Source of the DNA: Enterobacter cloacae subsp. cloacae ATCC 13047 | GTDB taxonomy: Bacteria > Pseudomonadota > Gammaproteobacteria > Enterobacterales > Enterobacteriaceae | Reading direction: 5' to 3' | Length of the DNA stretch: 64,000 nucleotides | Assembly (NCBI RefSeq): GCF_000025565.1 | Contig: NC_014121.1 | Location: 1,798,001 to 1,862,000, forward strand | Shown: piece by piece, positions 19,265-29,341 of the stretch | Numbering within the stretch: the first letter of the stretch is position 1 | How the letters are laid out: the number at the start of each line of letters is the position of its first letter | Notes under the pieces: model-generated | Database searches by the model: none | Told to the model about the DNA's origin: nothing | What the model saw: only the letters and a program-made list of their open reading frames with translations | Position numbers and translations under genes: made by a program

Positions 19265-20881
19265 ATGAAGCATCCTGTTTCGCTGCTTTTTTCTGCACTG
19301 TGCCTTTGCGGGCTATCGTCATTTTCTTACGCTGCTGATGTGCCAAAGGGGACGGTGCTGGCGCAAAAACAGGAGCTGGTCAGACACATCAAAGACGAAC
19401 CCGCGTCACTGGACCCGGCCAAGGCCGTGGGGCTACCCGAGATTCAGGTGATTCGCGATCTGTTTGAAGGCCTGGTTAATCAGAATGAGAAAGGGGAGTT
19501 GACGCCGGGCGTGGCGACGCGCTGGCAGAGTAACGATAACCGCATCTGGACATTTACCCTGCGTGATGATGCAAAATGGTCTGACGGCACGCCGGTCACG
19601 GCGCAGGATTTTGTTTACAGCTGGCAGCGTCTGGTTGACCCGAAAACCACCTCGCCGTTTGCCTGGTTTGCTGCTCTGGCAGGCATTAACAACGCTCAGG
19701 CGATTATTGATGGCAAAGCCGCGCCCGATACGCTGGGGGTAGCGGCGGTGGATGCCAGAACGTTACGCGTTCAGCTCGATAAACCGCTGCCGTGGTTCAG
19801 CAACCTGACGGCAAACTTCGCGTTCTATCCGGTTCAGAAAGCGAACGTCGAAAGCGGTAAAGAGTGGACGCGTCCGGGCTCCCTGGTGGGCAATGGTGCC
19901 TATGTGCTGAAAGATCGTGTGGTGAATGAGAAGCTGGTCGTTGTGCCGAATACCCACTACTGGGATAACGCGAAAACTGTTCTTCAAAAAGTGACGTTTA
20001 TTCCGATCAACCAGGAGTCTTCCGCCACCAAACGCTACCTGGCAGGCGATATTGATATCACCGAGTCGTTCCCGAAAAACCTTTATCAGAAATTGCTCAA
20101 GGATATTCCTGGACAGGTATACACGCCACCGCAGCTGGGAACGTATTACTATGCATTTAACTCGCAAAAGGGCCCGACCGCCGATTCCCGCGTGCGTCTG
20201 GCGCTGAGTATGACCATCGATCGCCGGATTATGGCGGAGAAAGTGTTAGGTACGGGAGAAAAACCAGCCTGGCATTTCACGCCTGATGTGACGGCAGGTT
20301 TCACGCCAGAGACATCACCGTTTGAGCAGATGTCGCAGCAGGAGCTAAACGCGCAGGCCAAAACCTTGCTGCAGGCGGCGGGGTATGGCCCTCAGCGTCC
20401 ACTGAAGCTGACCCTGCTGTATAACACTTCAGAGAATCATCAGAAAATCGCGATTGCGGTGGCTTCGATGTGGAAGAAGAACCTGGGAGTAGACGTCAAA
20501 CTGCAAAACCAGGAGTGGAAAACCTATATCGATAGCCGAAACACAGGGAATTTTGATGTGATTCGCGCGTCCTGGGTCGGGGACTACAACGAGCCATCTA
20601 CCTTCCTGTCGCTGCTGACATCAACCCACAGCGGCAATATTTCCCGCTTTAACGACCCGGCTTACGATAAGATCATCAATCAGGCGACGCTTGAAACCAC
20701 CGCGGAAGCCCGTAATGCGGATTACAACCGGGCGGAGAAGATCCTCACGGAAAAAGCGCCAATTGCGCCGATCTACCAGTACACCAACGGACGTCTGATT
20801 AAACCCTGGGTGAAGGGATATCCGATCAATAATCCTGAAGACGTGGCGTACAGCCGTACGATGTATATTGTGAAGCACTGA
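19265..20881 (+). CDS. mppA: MppA, periplasmic murein tripeptide-binding protein
   Basis: This family 5 extracellular solute-binding protein (538 residues; E. coli 537) has a signal peptide ending near SYAADV. In E. coli it binds L-Ala-gamma-D-Glu-mDAP and hands it to the oligopeptide permease. The family segments RDLFEGL and FTLRDDAKWSDGTPVTAQDF are intact. With MpaA and YcjG it forms a functional group for peptidoglycan peptide recycling. AAGGGGATCTC precedes the ATG. Confidence 0.94.
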   Translation: MKHPVSLLFSALCLCGLSSFSYAADVPKGTVLAQKQELVRHIKDEPASLDPAKAVGLPEIQVIRDLFEGLVNQNEKGELTPGVATRWQSNDNRIWTFTLRDDAKWSDGTPVTAQDFVYSWQRLVDPKTTSPFAWFAALAGINNAQAIIDGKAAPDTLGVAAVDARTLRVQLDKPLPWFSNLTANFAFYPVQKANVESGKEWTRPGSLVGNGAYVLKDRVVNEKLVVVPNTHYWDNAKTVLQKVTFIPINQESSATKRYLAGDIDITESFPKNLYQKLLKDIPGQVYTPPQLGTYYYAFNSQKGPTADSRVRLALSMTIDRRIMAEKVLGTGEKPAWHFTPDVTAGFTPETSPFEQMSQQELNAQAKTLLQAAGYGPQRPLKLTLLYNTSENHQKIAIAVASMWKKNLGVDVKLQNQEWKTYIDSRNTGNFDVIRASWVGDYNEPSTFLSLLTSTHSGNISRFNDPAYDKIINQATLETTAEARNADYNRAEKILTEKAPIAPIYQYTNGRLIKPWVKGYPINNPEDVAYSRTMYIVKH

Positions 20882-21181
20882 AAAACGCGAGTCTGCTAAT
20901 TTATTTCCCCTCCTGATACTGCGCTGGCCCGATATCACGTGCCAGCGCTTTTCTGTTCATTCTAGATCGTGAAGATGGCGCTGCATTGATACTGTGTTTT
21001 ACAGCGCAGGGTATTGCTCTGTTTTTTTAAATTAAGCGAAATATTCATATTTTGAATATATTGCATCTCGTTAAAACAACTGTCCACTATTGGACTTTTT
21101 AATGGGTGTCGCGTCTTACGGATGCGTGTAAATATTGATGCGGGTCATACTATTAGGTAGCGCTGTAGATGTTTTCTCTCG

Positions 21182-21199
21182 TATTGATTTAAATCAATA
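21182..21199. promoter_or_regulatory. FNR-box-like perfect palindrome upstream of tssB
   Basis: TATTGATTTAAATCAATA is an 18-base perfect palindrome containing TTGAT-N4-ATCAA, the exact FNR consensus. It lies about 270 bases before tssB. No well-placed -10 was found at the usual class II distance, so function is uncertain; a CRP-family relative could also bind. Confidence 0.5.
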
Positions 21200-21338
21200 A
21201 TATTGCTTTGTTTGGATATGGAACTTCATTTTTTTCACAGAAATAGCCACTAATGCTGACTATTTTCGGAGTTGTGGTTGATATTTCTTTATGAAAAGGC
21301 ACGCTGTAAACCATATTTTAATTATATAGAGTAAAATT

Positions 21339-21452
21339 CTTAAGGAATGTCTTAATTTGGACTTTGGTTCCAGGTGGTTGATCTATTGCAGCGTTTTGTT
21401 CTAATATCGATTTATTCAGAAACGTCGTTAACTTCAACAAACATTCCTTAAG
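21339..21452. repeat. 12-base inverted repeat in the tssB leader
   Basis: CTTAAGGAATGT (21339-21350) and its exact complement ACATTCCTTAAG (21441-21452) enclose 90 bases. The right arm runs into the AAGG of the tssB ribosome site (AAGGAAAGGGA before ATG 21466). A transcript starting upstream could fold to mask that site. Confidence 0.4.
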
Positions 21453-21465
21453 GAAAGGGACTGCT

Positions 21466-21957
21466 ATGGCTGATACGTTCCAGAACGAAGTGCCTAAGGC
21501 ACGCATTAATTTAAAACTTGCATTGCATACCGGAGGGGCGCAGAAGAAAGTTGAGTTACCCCTTAAATTACTCACTGTCGGTGATTTCAGTAACGGCAAA
21601 GAGAGCCGGCCATTATCTGAAAGAAAGAAAATTAACGTCAACAAAAATAACCTCAATAGTGTACTTTCGGAATTTAACCCGGAGGTCAACATGACGGTTC
21701 CGAATACGCTGGCGGGTGAGCGTACGGAAGAGAATGTGACGCTGCGCTTTTCAGATATGAAAGATTTTGAACCCGAACAGGTGGCCCGACAAATTCCCCA
21801 ACTTCGTGCCATGCTGGCGATGCGTAATTTATTACGTGACCTCAAGTCCAATCTGCTGGATAACGCCACTTTCAGAAAAGAGCTCGAGAAAATTCTTAAG
21901 GATCCGGCGCTGTCTCAGGAATTACGTAACGAAATGAGTGCCCTGGCCCCGAAATAA
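21466..21957 (+). CDS. tssB: TssB, T6SS contractile sheath small subunit
   Basis: This 163-residue sheath protein (VipA/ImpB family) assembles with TssC into the contractile tail sheath. The family features KVELPLKLLTVGDFS, FNPEVNMTVPNTL and the C-terminal LRAMLAMRNLLRDLKSNLLDN are present. It is the first gene of the T6SS locus and appears intact. The ribosome site AAGGAAAGGGA lies just upstream. Confidence 0.95.
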   Translation: MADTFQNEVPKARINLKLALHTGGAQKKVELPLKLLTVGDFSNGKESRPLSERKKINVNKNNLNSVLSEFNPEVNMTVPNTLAGERTEENVTLRFSDMKDFEPEQVARQIPQLRAMLAMRNLLRDLKSNLLDNATFRKELEKILKDPALSQELRNEMSALAPK

Positions 21958-21998
21958 AAACGGGCGCGTCTTTTAATGGATTAAACGAGAGAATGCTG

Positions 21999-23540
21999 AT
22001 GTCTGTTAATACTGAAAATGGCTCCGCGCAGGGGCAGACCACTGTGCTGGAAAAAGAGAGCGTCTACGCCTCCCTGTTCGACAAAATCAACCTGACCCCG
22101 GCCACAAGCCTGGGCGATATCAATGCGTTTCTGGACGATGCCGCACTGTCTGATGCTCCGGCAGGTGAGCGCCTGACAGCGGCAATGCAGGTATTTATGG
22201 ACTGCATCCGCAAATCCGGCCAGCCAGTGGAAAAACTCGATAAAACCCTGATTGACCACCATATCGCGGAGCTGGATTTCCAAATCAGCCGCCAGCTGGA
22301 TGCGGTGATGCATCATGCAGAATTCCAGAAAGTGGAATCCCTGTGGCGCGGCCTGAAGCAACTGGTGGACAACACCGACTACCGCCAGAATGTAAAAACG
22401 GAAATTCTGGATGTGTCCAAAGACGACCTGCGCCAGGACTTCGAAGATGCGCCGGAACTTATCCAGAGCGGCCTGTACTGGCACACCTATACCGCTGAAT
22501 ACGACACCCCGGGCGGCGAGCCGATTGGCTCGGTTATTTCAGCGTACGAATTTGACGCAAGTCCGCAGGACGTGGCGCTGTTGCGCAATATCTCGAAAGT
22601 CTCTGCCGCCGCGCATATGCCGTTTATTGGTGCCGTCGGGCCGAAATTCTTCCTCAAGGAATCGATGGAAGAGGTGGCCGCGATTAAGGACATCGGTAAC
22701 TACTTCGACCGTGCCGAATACATCAAATGGAAATCCTTCCGCGACACCGACGATGCCCGTTATATCGGCCTGGTGATGCCGCGCGTGCTGGGGCGCCTGC
22801 CTTACGGCCCGGACACGGTGCCGGTGCGCAGTTTCAACTACGTTGAGCAGGTGAAAGGTCCGGACCACGAAAAATACCTGTGGACAAGCGCATCTTTCTC
22901 CTTCGCCTCCAACATGGTGAAGAGCTTCATCAACAACGGCTGGTGCGTGCAAATTCGTGGCCCGCAGGCAGGTGGGGCCGTGAAAGACCTGCCGATCCAC
23001 CTGTACGATCTGGGTACCGGCAACCAGGTGAAGATCCCGTCAGAGGTGATGATCCCGGAAACCCGCGAGTTTGAATTCGCTAACCTGGGCTTTATACCGC
23101 TGTCGTACTACAAGAACCGTGATTACGCCTGCTTCTTCTCGGCGAACTCGGCGCAGAAACCGGCGCTGTACGACACCGCCGACGCCACTGCCAACAGCCG
23201 CATCAATGCCCGTCTGCCGTATATCTTCCTGCTGTCGCGCATTGCGCATTACCTGAAGCTGATTCAGCGCGAAAATATCGGTACGACGAAAGATCGCCGT
23301 CTGCTGGAGCTGGAACTCAATACATGGGTACGCAGTCTGGTGACCGAAATGACCGATCCGGGCGACGAACTGCAGGCCTCACACCCGCTGCGCGATGCGA
23401 AGGTGGTGGTGGAAGATATTGAGGACAACCCGGGCTTCTTCCGCGTGAAGCTGTTCGCGGTGCCGCACTTCCAGGTGGAAGGCATGGACGTGAACCTGTC
23501 GCTGGTGAGCCAGATGCCGAAAGCGAAAGCGAAAGCGTAA
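21999..23540 (+). CDS. tssC: TssC, T6SS contractile sheath large subunit
   Basis: This 513-residue VipB/ImpC-family protein pairs with TssB to form the sheath. Recognisable parts include FWRGLKQL-like ESLWRGLKQLVDNTDY, the GAVGPKFF region and the C-terminal FRVKLFAVPHFQVEGMDVNLSLVSQ. ATG 21999 is preferred to ATG 21993 because GAGAGA then lies six bases upstream. The extreme C-terminus is Lys-Ala rich (KAKAKA). In intact systems ClpV recognises the TssC N-terminal helix of contracted sheaths; here ClpV is damaged. Confidence 0.95.
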   Translation: MSVNTENGSAQGQTTVLEKESVYASLFDKINLTPATSLGDINAFLDDAALSDAPAGERLTAAMQVFMDCIRKSGQPVEKLDKTLIDHHIAELDFQISRQLDAVMHHAEFQKVESLWRGLKQLVDNTDYRQNVKTEILDVSKDDLRQDFEDAPELIQSGLYWHTYTAEYDTPGGEPIGSVISAYEFDASPQDVALLRNISKVSAAAHMPFIGAVGPKFFLKESMEEVAAIKDIGNYFDRAEYIKWKSFRDTDDARYIGLVMPRVLGRLPYGPDTVPVRSFNYVEQVKGPDHEKYLWTSASFSFASNMVKSFINNGWCVQIRGPQAGGAVKDLPIHLYDLGTGNQVKIPSEVMIPETREFEFANLGFIPLSYYKNRDYACFFSANSAQKPALYDTADATANSRINARLPYIFLLSRIAHYLKLIQRENIGTTKDRRLLELELNTWVRSLVTEMTDPGDELQASHPLRDAKVVVEDIEDNPGFFRVKLFAVPHFQVEGMDVNLSLVSQMPKAKAKA

Positions 23541-23557
23541 GTTAAGGCAGGAAGCCA

Positions 23558-24898
23558 ATGAAAACGGAACAACCGTTATGGGGCAGGGGCCAGATGGTCT
23601 CTCCCCAGCACTTCCAGCAACAGGCCGCGTATGCGGCCTGGTCTGCGGAATGCATCGCCCGGTTAGGTCTCTCCCATCCCTGGGGAGTGATTGATGCCAC
23701 TTTCGAACCGGATGCACTGAAACTGGGCCGCCTGCAGGCTCGTCGTCTGCACATTCGTTTCCCTGACGGGACGCTTATCGACACTGATAATGCTGACGAT
23801 CTTCCACCGGTTCTGGCGCTTGAGAGTGGATCACAGGATGCGGTGGTGGTGCTGGCCCTCCCGCTGCTGCGGGCGAATGGCGGCAACTGTCTTACACCCG
23901 ATGCGGTGGCCGAACGCCCTGTTCGCTATCGCCAGCGCTGGCGGGATATCCGCAACGCTTTTGGGGACGACACCCGCCAGATTGCGGTGATGAAACCTGA
24001 GCTGACGCTGCGGTTTGCCTGTCAGGACAACAGCGATTATCTGACCTGCCCGGTTGCCCGCCTGCAGCAGGATTCGCAGGGGGCATGGTTACTGGATGAG
24101 ACGTTTCTTCCGCCACTGCTGGCTCTGCAGGGCAGTCGCTGGCTGATGATCCAGCTGGAACAGCTGATGAGCCAGCTACGTGTACGCCTGAGTCGGCTGA
24201 TGGCCATGCGCCGGGAAAGTAATGAGCGGATGGCCGATTTTGCCGTGGCGGATGTGTCCCTGTTCTGGCTGCTCAATGCCCTTAACAGCGCAGAACCCGT
24301 GCTCGGACAGTTTCAGCGCCACCCGCAAAGCCCGCCGGAGCGTCTGTATCCGGAACTGGCACGCCTGGCGGGCAGTCTGCTGACTTTCTCGCTGGAGCAT
24401 CAGGTGAGTGCGATCCCGGTCTGGCAGCACGAGCAACAGAATAACGTATTCCCGCCGCTGTTTGATTTACTGGGTGACCTGTTGGAAGCCAGCCTGCCGT
24501 CGCGGGTGGTAGCGATTGAGCTTGAGCATGATGCCAGGCTTCACTTCTGGCAGGCCCGTCTGCATGACCCACGTCTGCGTGAAGGGGCTGATTACTACCT
24601 CTCGGTGCGTTCAACGGTACCGGTGGCACAAATGCAGGAGCAGTTCCCGCGCCAGTGCAAGGTCGGCAGCCCCGATCATGTCAGAAGTATCGTCAATTCA
24701 TCGCGGGTCGGCGTGCCTCTGACGCCGCTGCGCCATGTACCGGCAGCCATTCCGTTACGTCTGGAAAATCAGTATTTCAGTCTTGATGTCTCTCATCCTC
24801 AGGCCACTGAAATGCTTCAGGGTGGGACCTGCATGTTTTACGTTCCGGGCATGCTCGGCGAGCCTGAACTTGAACTCTTTGCGGTGCTGAGAACATGA
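23558..24898 (+). CDS. tssK: TssK, T6SS baseplate protein
   Basis: This 446-residue baseplate component (VasE/ImpJ family) links the baseplate wedge to the TssJLM membrane complex. The N-terminal WGRGQMVSPQHFQQQ and C-terminal YFSLDVSHPQATEML are family hallmarks. It overlaps tssL by four bases (ATGA). No defect was seen. Confidence 0.94.
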   Translation: MKTEQPLWGRGQMVSPQHFQQQAAYAAWSAECIARLGLSHPWGVIDATFEPDALKLGRLQARRLHIRFPDGTLIDTDNADDLPPVLALESGSQDAVVVLALPLLRANGGNCLTPDAVAERPVRYRQRWRDIRNAFGDDTRQIAVMKPELTLRFACQDNSDYLTCPVARLQQDSQGAWLLDETFLPPLLALQGSRWLMIQLEQLMSQLRVRLSRLMAMRRESNERMADFAVADVSLFWLLNALNSAEPVLGQFQRHPQSPPERLYPELARLAGSLLTFSLEHQVSAIPVWQHEQQNNVFPPLFDLLGDLLEASLPSRVVAIELEHDARLHFWQARLHDPRLREGADYYLSVRSTVPVAQMQEQFPRQCKVGSPDHVRSIVNSSRVGVPLTPLRHVPAAIPLRLENQYFSLDVSHPQATEMLQGGTCMFYVPGMLGEPELELFAVLRT

Positions 24899-25587
24899 GT
24901 GAGCGTAAACGCGGCACTGCCGCGGCCATTGATATTGATGCCCTGCTGCAGGACACCTGGCTTCAGGTGATCAGCCTGCGTCACGGTCCGACGTTTCAGG
25001 AGGGCGAAGGGCGCACGCTGTGGGAGCGCTGTATTGCTGATGTCGAACGTGTGCAGCGTGAGCTGAAAGCGAGCGAACTCGATGAAGCCAGCTGTCAGCA
25101 TATTCTTACCGCACAGTGCGCCCTGCTCGATGAGGCGGTGAAAGGTCGTGGTGTGGAAGATGACGCCTGTGTGCAGTGGTATGACATTCCCCTGCAGGGG
25201 CACTTCCTCGGCACTATGGACGCCGGCGACACGCTGTGCGATCGGATGCGCGATGTGCTGCGTGAACCGGCGCCTGACCACGCTGTCGTGACCTGCTTCC
25301 AGCGGGTCATGATGCTGGGTTTTCTCGGCAGTTACCGATCATTGAATGACCCGGAGCGCCAGAAACTTGTCAACGCACTCAGTGAATATGTCACACCGTT
25401 CAGCTATCCACAGTCCTACCCCGTACTGGCGGAAAGTCATACCGGGCGGGGAATCATGGGCGGCTGGCTGGCGTCATGGCCCGTACGTATTGGTCTGAGC
25501 GTGATAGTGGTCGCTGCACTCTGGTGGGGACTGGATCGCTGGCTGGATCAGTTGCTGCTAACCCTGTTGCCGGGGGCCGTGAAATGA
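24895..25587 (+). CDS. tssL: TssL, T6SS membrane complex protein (DotU family)
   Basis: This 230-residue inner-membrane protein has a cytoplasmic DotU domain and one C-terminal membrane helix (about residues 198-215) near the end. It carries no peptidoglycan-binding domain of its own; that function is on the separate ompA-like gene that starts in its last codons (25584). With TssM and TssJ it forms the envelope-spanning complex. Confidence 0.93.
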   Translation: MSERKRGTAAAIDIDALLQDTWLQVISLRHGPTFQEGEGRTLWERCIADVERVQRELKASELDEASCQHILTAQCALLDEAVKGRGVEDDACVQWYDIPLQGHFLGTMDAGDTLCDRMRDVLREPAPDHAVVTCFQRVMMLGFLGSYRSLNDPERQKLVNALSEYVTPFSYPQSYPVLAESHTGRGIMGGWLASWPVRIGLSVIVVAALWWGLDRWLDQLLLTLLPGAVK

Positions 25588-27107
25588 GTCCTGCACAACA
25601 GCGCGGGCTGGCGTTGTGGGCCGTCCTGCTAAGTGCCGTGGTCTGCCTGAGTTTTCTGCCGGTATCCAGGTGGGTTTCTGTGCTCATTCTGCTGGTGGTA
25701 CTGGGGGGTATCCTGGCGTTCTGGACAGTCGCCAGTCGCCGTGAACAGCATGATGTCACCCTGCGCCTGGAGGATCTGCCTGACGCCACTTACCGTCAGC
25801 CCGTAGTGCTGGTTTGTGGCGATCTGCCTCTGGCCTGGCCGCATTCGTCACCGGTACTCACTGTCACGCAGGGATGCTGGATCCGCGTGGAGGATCATCA
25901 TGATCTGGCGCAGGTCGCCCGTCAGATACTGTGGTTACGTCCTGACTGGGGACGTCAGCTGTCGGTGATGGTCAGCGTCTGCCCGCAGCAGCACCCTGAC
26001 AGCGAAGCCCTGACCAGTCGACTGCTGACCCTGCGCTGGCACATCAGTCAGCTGCGTAAAGCAACCGGTCACTCTGTGCCGCTGGTGCTGAATGGTCAGG
26101 TCGGCAGCGCGATGACGAATGACATGTTCTGGCAGGCGGTTTTCCCGAGAGAAGGGGTGAGGGTCTGGCGTGAATCTTCAGCCCCGGGGTCTGTTGCTGA
26201 ATGGGTTACCTCCGGCGGAACGCCTGCGGTGCAGCAACAGGTGCTGATGAATAGTCTGATGAACTGGTTCCGTCAGCATGTCCAGGCCGTCTTTATGGAT
26301 GAGAACCCCGATGTGCCGGTCATTGCACCTGTTGCGGTGCTGTGGGGAATGGGGCCGATCCTGGCCGGAAGCTTGGCCACATCGGCCTGGACGACGTGGC
26401 TTTCCCGTCACACCGCGATGCAGCAGGTGTCTGGCTGGCAGCCGGTGGGAACGGACAGTACGGTCATCTCCCTGTTCCCGGATTTTATTCTGCCATTACT
26501 GCCGGAAGGGCGGGGCCTGATACCGCGTGAGCGAACCTGGCGTTGTGCGTTCGGGATTTTCACGCTGGCGGCCATTGCTGCACTGCTCAGCAGTGGCTGG
26601 AACAACCGCCAGCTGCTGCAACGCGTGAGCTTCGATATTGTGCGTTACAACAGCATCGCCATGGATGATTACGGTCCTAAAGCCAGTGCCGTACAGGTGC
26701 TGCGCGAGGATGCAGCGCTGCTGGATGAGCATGCACGGAATGGTGTACCGGCCCGGCTGGGCCTGGGGCTTTATCGGGGAGTACGTCTGCGAATACCGGT
26801 GCTGGAAGCGATCCGTTCGTATGTACCACCACCTCCTCCAACGAAGCCTGTAGAAAAGGTCGCGCCGAAAATCATCCGCCTCGACAGCATGTCGCTGTTC
26901 GACACCGGAAAATGGGCGCTGAAACCCGGCACCACGAAGCTGCTGGTGAATTCGCTGGTGGGAATTAAGGCGAAGCCCGGCTGGCTGATTGTGATAGCGG
27001 GTCATACCGACAGCACGGGCGATGACCAGTCCAACCAGGTGCTGTCGCTTAGGCGCTGGTGGACCGGCAGAGCCTGGTGCGCTGCGACGGTTTATGGCCG
27101 CTGCTGA
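25584..27107 (+). pseudogene. T6SS OmpA-family protein (TagL-like), 3' end lost by deletion
   Basis: From ATG 25584, overlapping the tssL stop, the reading frame gives 507 residues. Two membrane helices lie near the N-terminus and a third at about residues 345-360. The C-terminal OmpA-like peptidoglycan-binding domain reaches GHTDSTGDDQSNQVLSLRR. After that the family sequence stops and an unrelated tail (WWTGRAWCAATVYGRC) follows, read out of frame from clpV sequence. The last third or so of the OmpA domain, about 50 residues, is therefore missing. It would normally anchor TssL to the cell wall. The break is at about 27050. Confidence 0.85.
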
Positions 27108-29341
27108 CGCTGGGGCTGAGCCAGCTTGAGCGTCTGCGACCGCTGCTGGATGCGCAGTCAGACGAGCGCGAAGAGGTACAGCAGGAAGAGGAGCTGACGC
27201 AGGGCTGCAGCGTGCCGCTGTCCGGCAGTGAGGTGAAAGAGGGCGAACTGAATCCGGCCCTGCAGAACGCGCTGGACAAGTTCACCCTTGATGTCACCGC
27301 TAACGCGCGTGAGGGCAAAATCGACCCGGTTTTCGGCCGTGATACGGAAATCCGCCAGATGGTGGATATTCTCTCGCGGCGTCGCAAGAACAACCCGATT
27401 CTGGTCGGCGAGCCGGGTGTGGGGAAAACCGCCCTGGTGGAAGGGCTGGCGCTGCGTATCGCCGAAGGGAATGTGCCGGAATCGCTGAAAACGGTGAGCC
27501 TGCGCACGCTGGACCTCGGTCTGTTACAGGCGGGGGCGGGCGTGAAGGGGGAGTTTGAACAGCGCCTGAAAAACGTCATTGATGCGGTGCAGCAGTCTCC
27601 GTCCCCGGTGCTGCTGTTTATCGACGAAGCGCACACCATTATTGGCGCAGGCAACCAGGCGGGCGGCGCGGATGCGGCCAACCTGCTGAAACCGGCGCTC
27701 GCCCGCGGCGAACTGCGGACCATCGCGGCCACCACCTGGAGTGAATACAAGCAGTATTTTGAGCGCGACGCGGCACTGGAGCGGCGCTTCCAGATGGTGA
27801 AAGTTGATGAGCCGGACGACGACACCGCCTGCCTGATGCTGCGGGGGCTGAAATCCCGCTACGCGCAGCACCACGGGGTGCACATTACCGATGAGGCGGT
27901 CAGGGCGGCGGTGACCCTTTCCCGTCGTTACCTGACCGGCCGTCAGCTACCGGACAAGGCGGTTGACCTGCTGGATACCGCCTCCGCCCGTATCCGCATG
28001 AGTCTCGATACCGTGCCGGAAGCGCTGACCCGCCTGAAGGCTCAACTCACGGCCCTGGCGATGGAAAAACAGGCGCTGCTGCAGGATATCGCGACAGGTA
28101 ACACCGCCCACGGCGAACGTCTGGCGGCCATCGAACAGGACGAAGTCCGCATCATTCTGCAACTTGATGACCTGGAAGCGCAGTACGGCCAGGAGCTGAA
28201 ACTGACGGAAGCCCTGCTGGCCTGCCGCAGTGATATCTCCCGCCAGGCGGAAATCGCTGACCTGCAGAGCCAGCTTGCCACCGTGCAGCAGGGGAACCCG
28301 CTGCTGGGGCTGGATGTGGACGCGCGTACCGTCGCCACGGTGATTGCCGACTGGACCGGTGTGCCGCTCTCCTCATTAATGAAGGACGAGCAGACGGAAC
28401 TGTTACACCTCGAAGAGCACCTCGGTAAACGCGTGGTGGGCCAGGGCGCGGCGCTGAATGCCATCGCGCAGCGCCTGCGCGCGTCAAAAACTGGGCTTGC
28501 GCCGGAGAACGGCCCGCAGGGCGTGTTCCTGCTGACCGGACCGAGCGGCACCGGCAAGACCGAAACCGCGCTGGCGCTGGCGGACGTGCTGTACGGCGGT
28601 GAAAAATCCCTGATTACCATCAACCTCTCCGAATACCAGGAGCCGCACACCGTCTCCCAGCTTAAGGGTTCCCCGCCGGGCTACGTCGGTTACGGTCAGG
28701 GCGGTATTCTCACCGAGGCAGTGCGCAAGCGCCCGTACAGCGTGGTGCTGCTCGATGAAGTGGAGAAAGCGCACCGTGACGTGATGAACCTGTTCTACCA
28801 GGTCTTCGACCGCGGCTTTATGCGCGACGGCGAGGGGCGTGAAATCGACTTCCGTAACACGGTAATTCTGATGACCTCCAACCTCGGCAGCGACCACATC
28901 ATGCAGCTGCTGGATGAACAGCCGGAGGCAACAGAAGGTGACCTGCATGAACTGCTGCGTCCGAGCCTGCGTGACCACTTCCAGCCTGCGCTGCTGGCGC
29001 GTTTCCAGACGGTGATTTATCGTCCTCTGGCGGAGGCCGCCATGCGCACCATTGTGGAAATGAAGCTCGCACAGGTGAGCAGGCGGCTGAGCCGACACTA
29101 CGGTTTGACCACCAAAATTGATGAGAGCCTGTACGACGCGCTGACCGCGGCCTGCCTGTTGCCGGATACCGGTGCGCGTAACATCGACAGCCTGCTGAAC
29201 CAGCAGATTTTACCGGTGCTGAGCCAGCAGTTGCTGACGCATAAGGCGGCGGGGCAAAAGCCACAGCACCTGTCCCTCAACTGGAGTGAGGAGGCGGGGA
29301 TCGGACTGGAGTTTGACTGCACAGAAGGAGCGCACGCATGA
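27059..29341 (+). pseudogene. clpV: ClpV/TssH, T6SS AAA+ ATPase, 5'-truncated
   Basis: The frame recognisable from about 27053 encodes 760 residues against about 880 for intact ClpV. Both AAA+ modules are complete: D1 Walker A GEPGVGKT and D2 Walker A GPSGTGKT with Walker B VVLLDEVEKAH. The N-terminal domain of about 115-120 residues that binds the TssC helix of contracted sheaths is absent. No proper start remains; a GTG at 27059 lies inside the ompA-like frame without a clear ribosome site. Disassembly of sheaths for reuse is expected to fail. The gene runs four bases into vgrG. Confidence 0.88.

Larger units (their letters stand above)
20882..21465 (+). promoter_or_regulatory. AT-rich leader and promoter region of the T6SS locus
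   Basis: 584 bases without a credible gene separate mppA from tssB. The stretch from about 21000 is visibly AT-rich and has many TATAAT-like strings, so one promoter cannot be named with confidence. It contains an FNR-type palindrome (21182-21199) and a 12-base inverted repeat whose right arm overlaps the tssB ribosome site. Such AT-rich leaders are common targets of H-NS silencing; that is inference. Confidence 0.5.
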
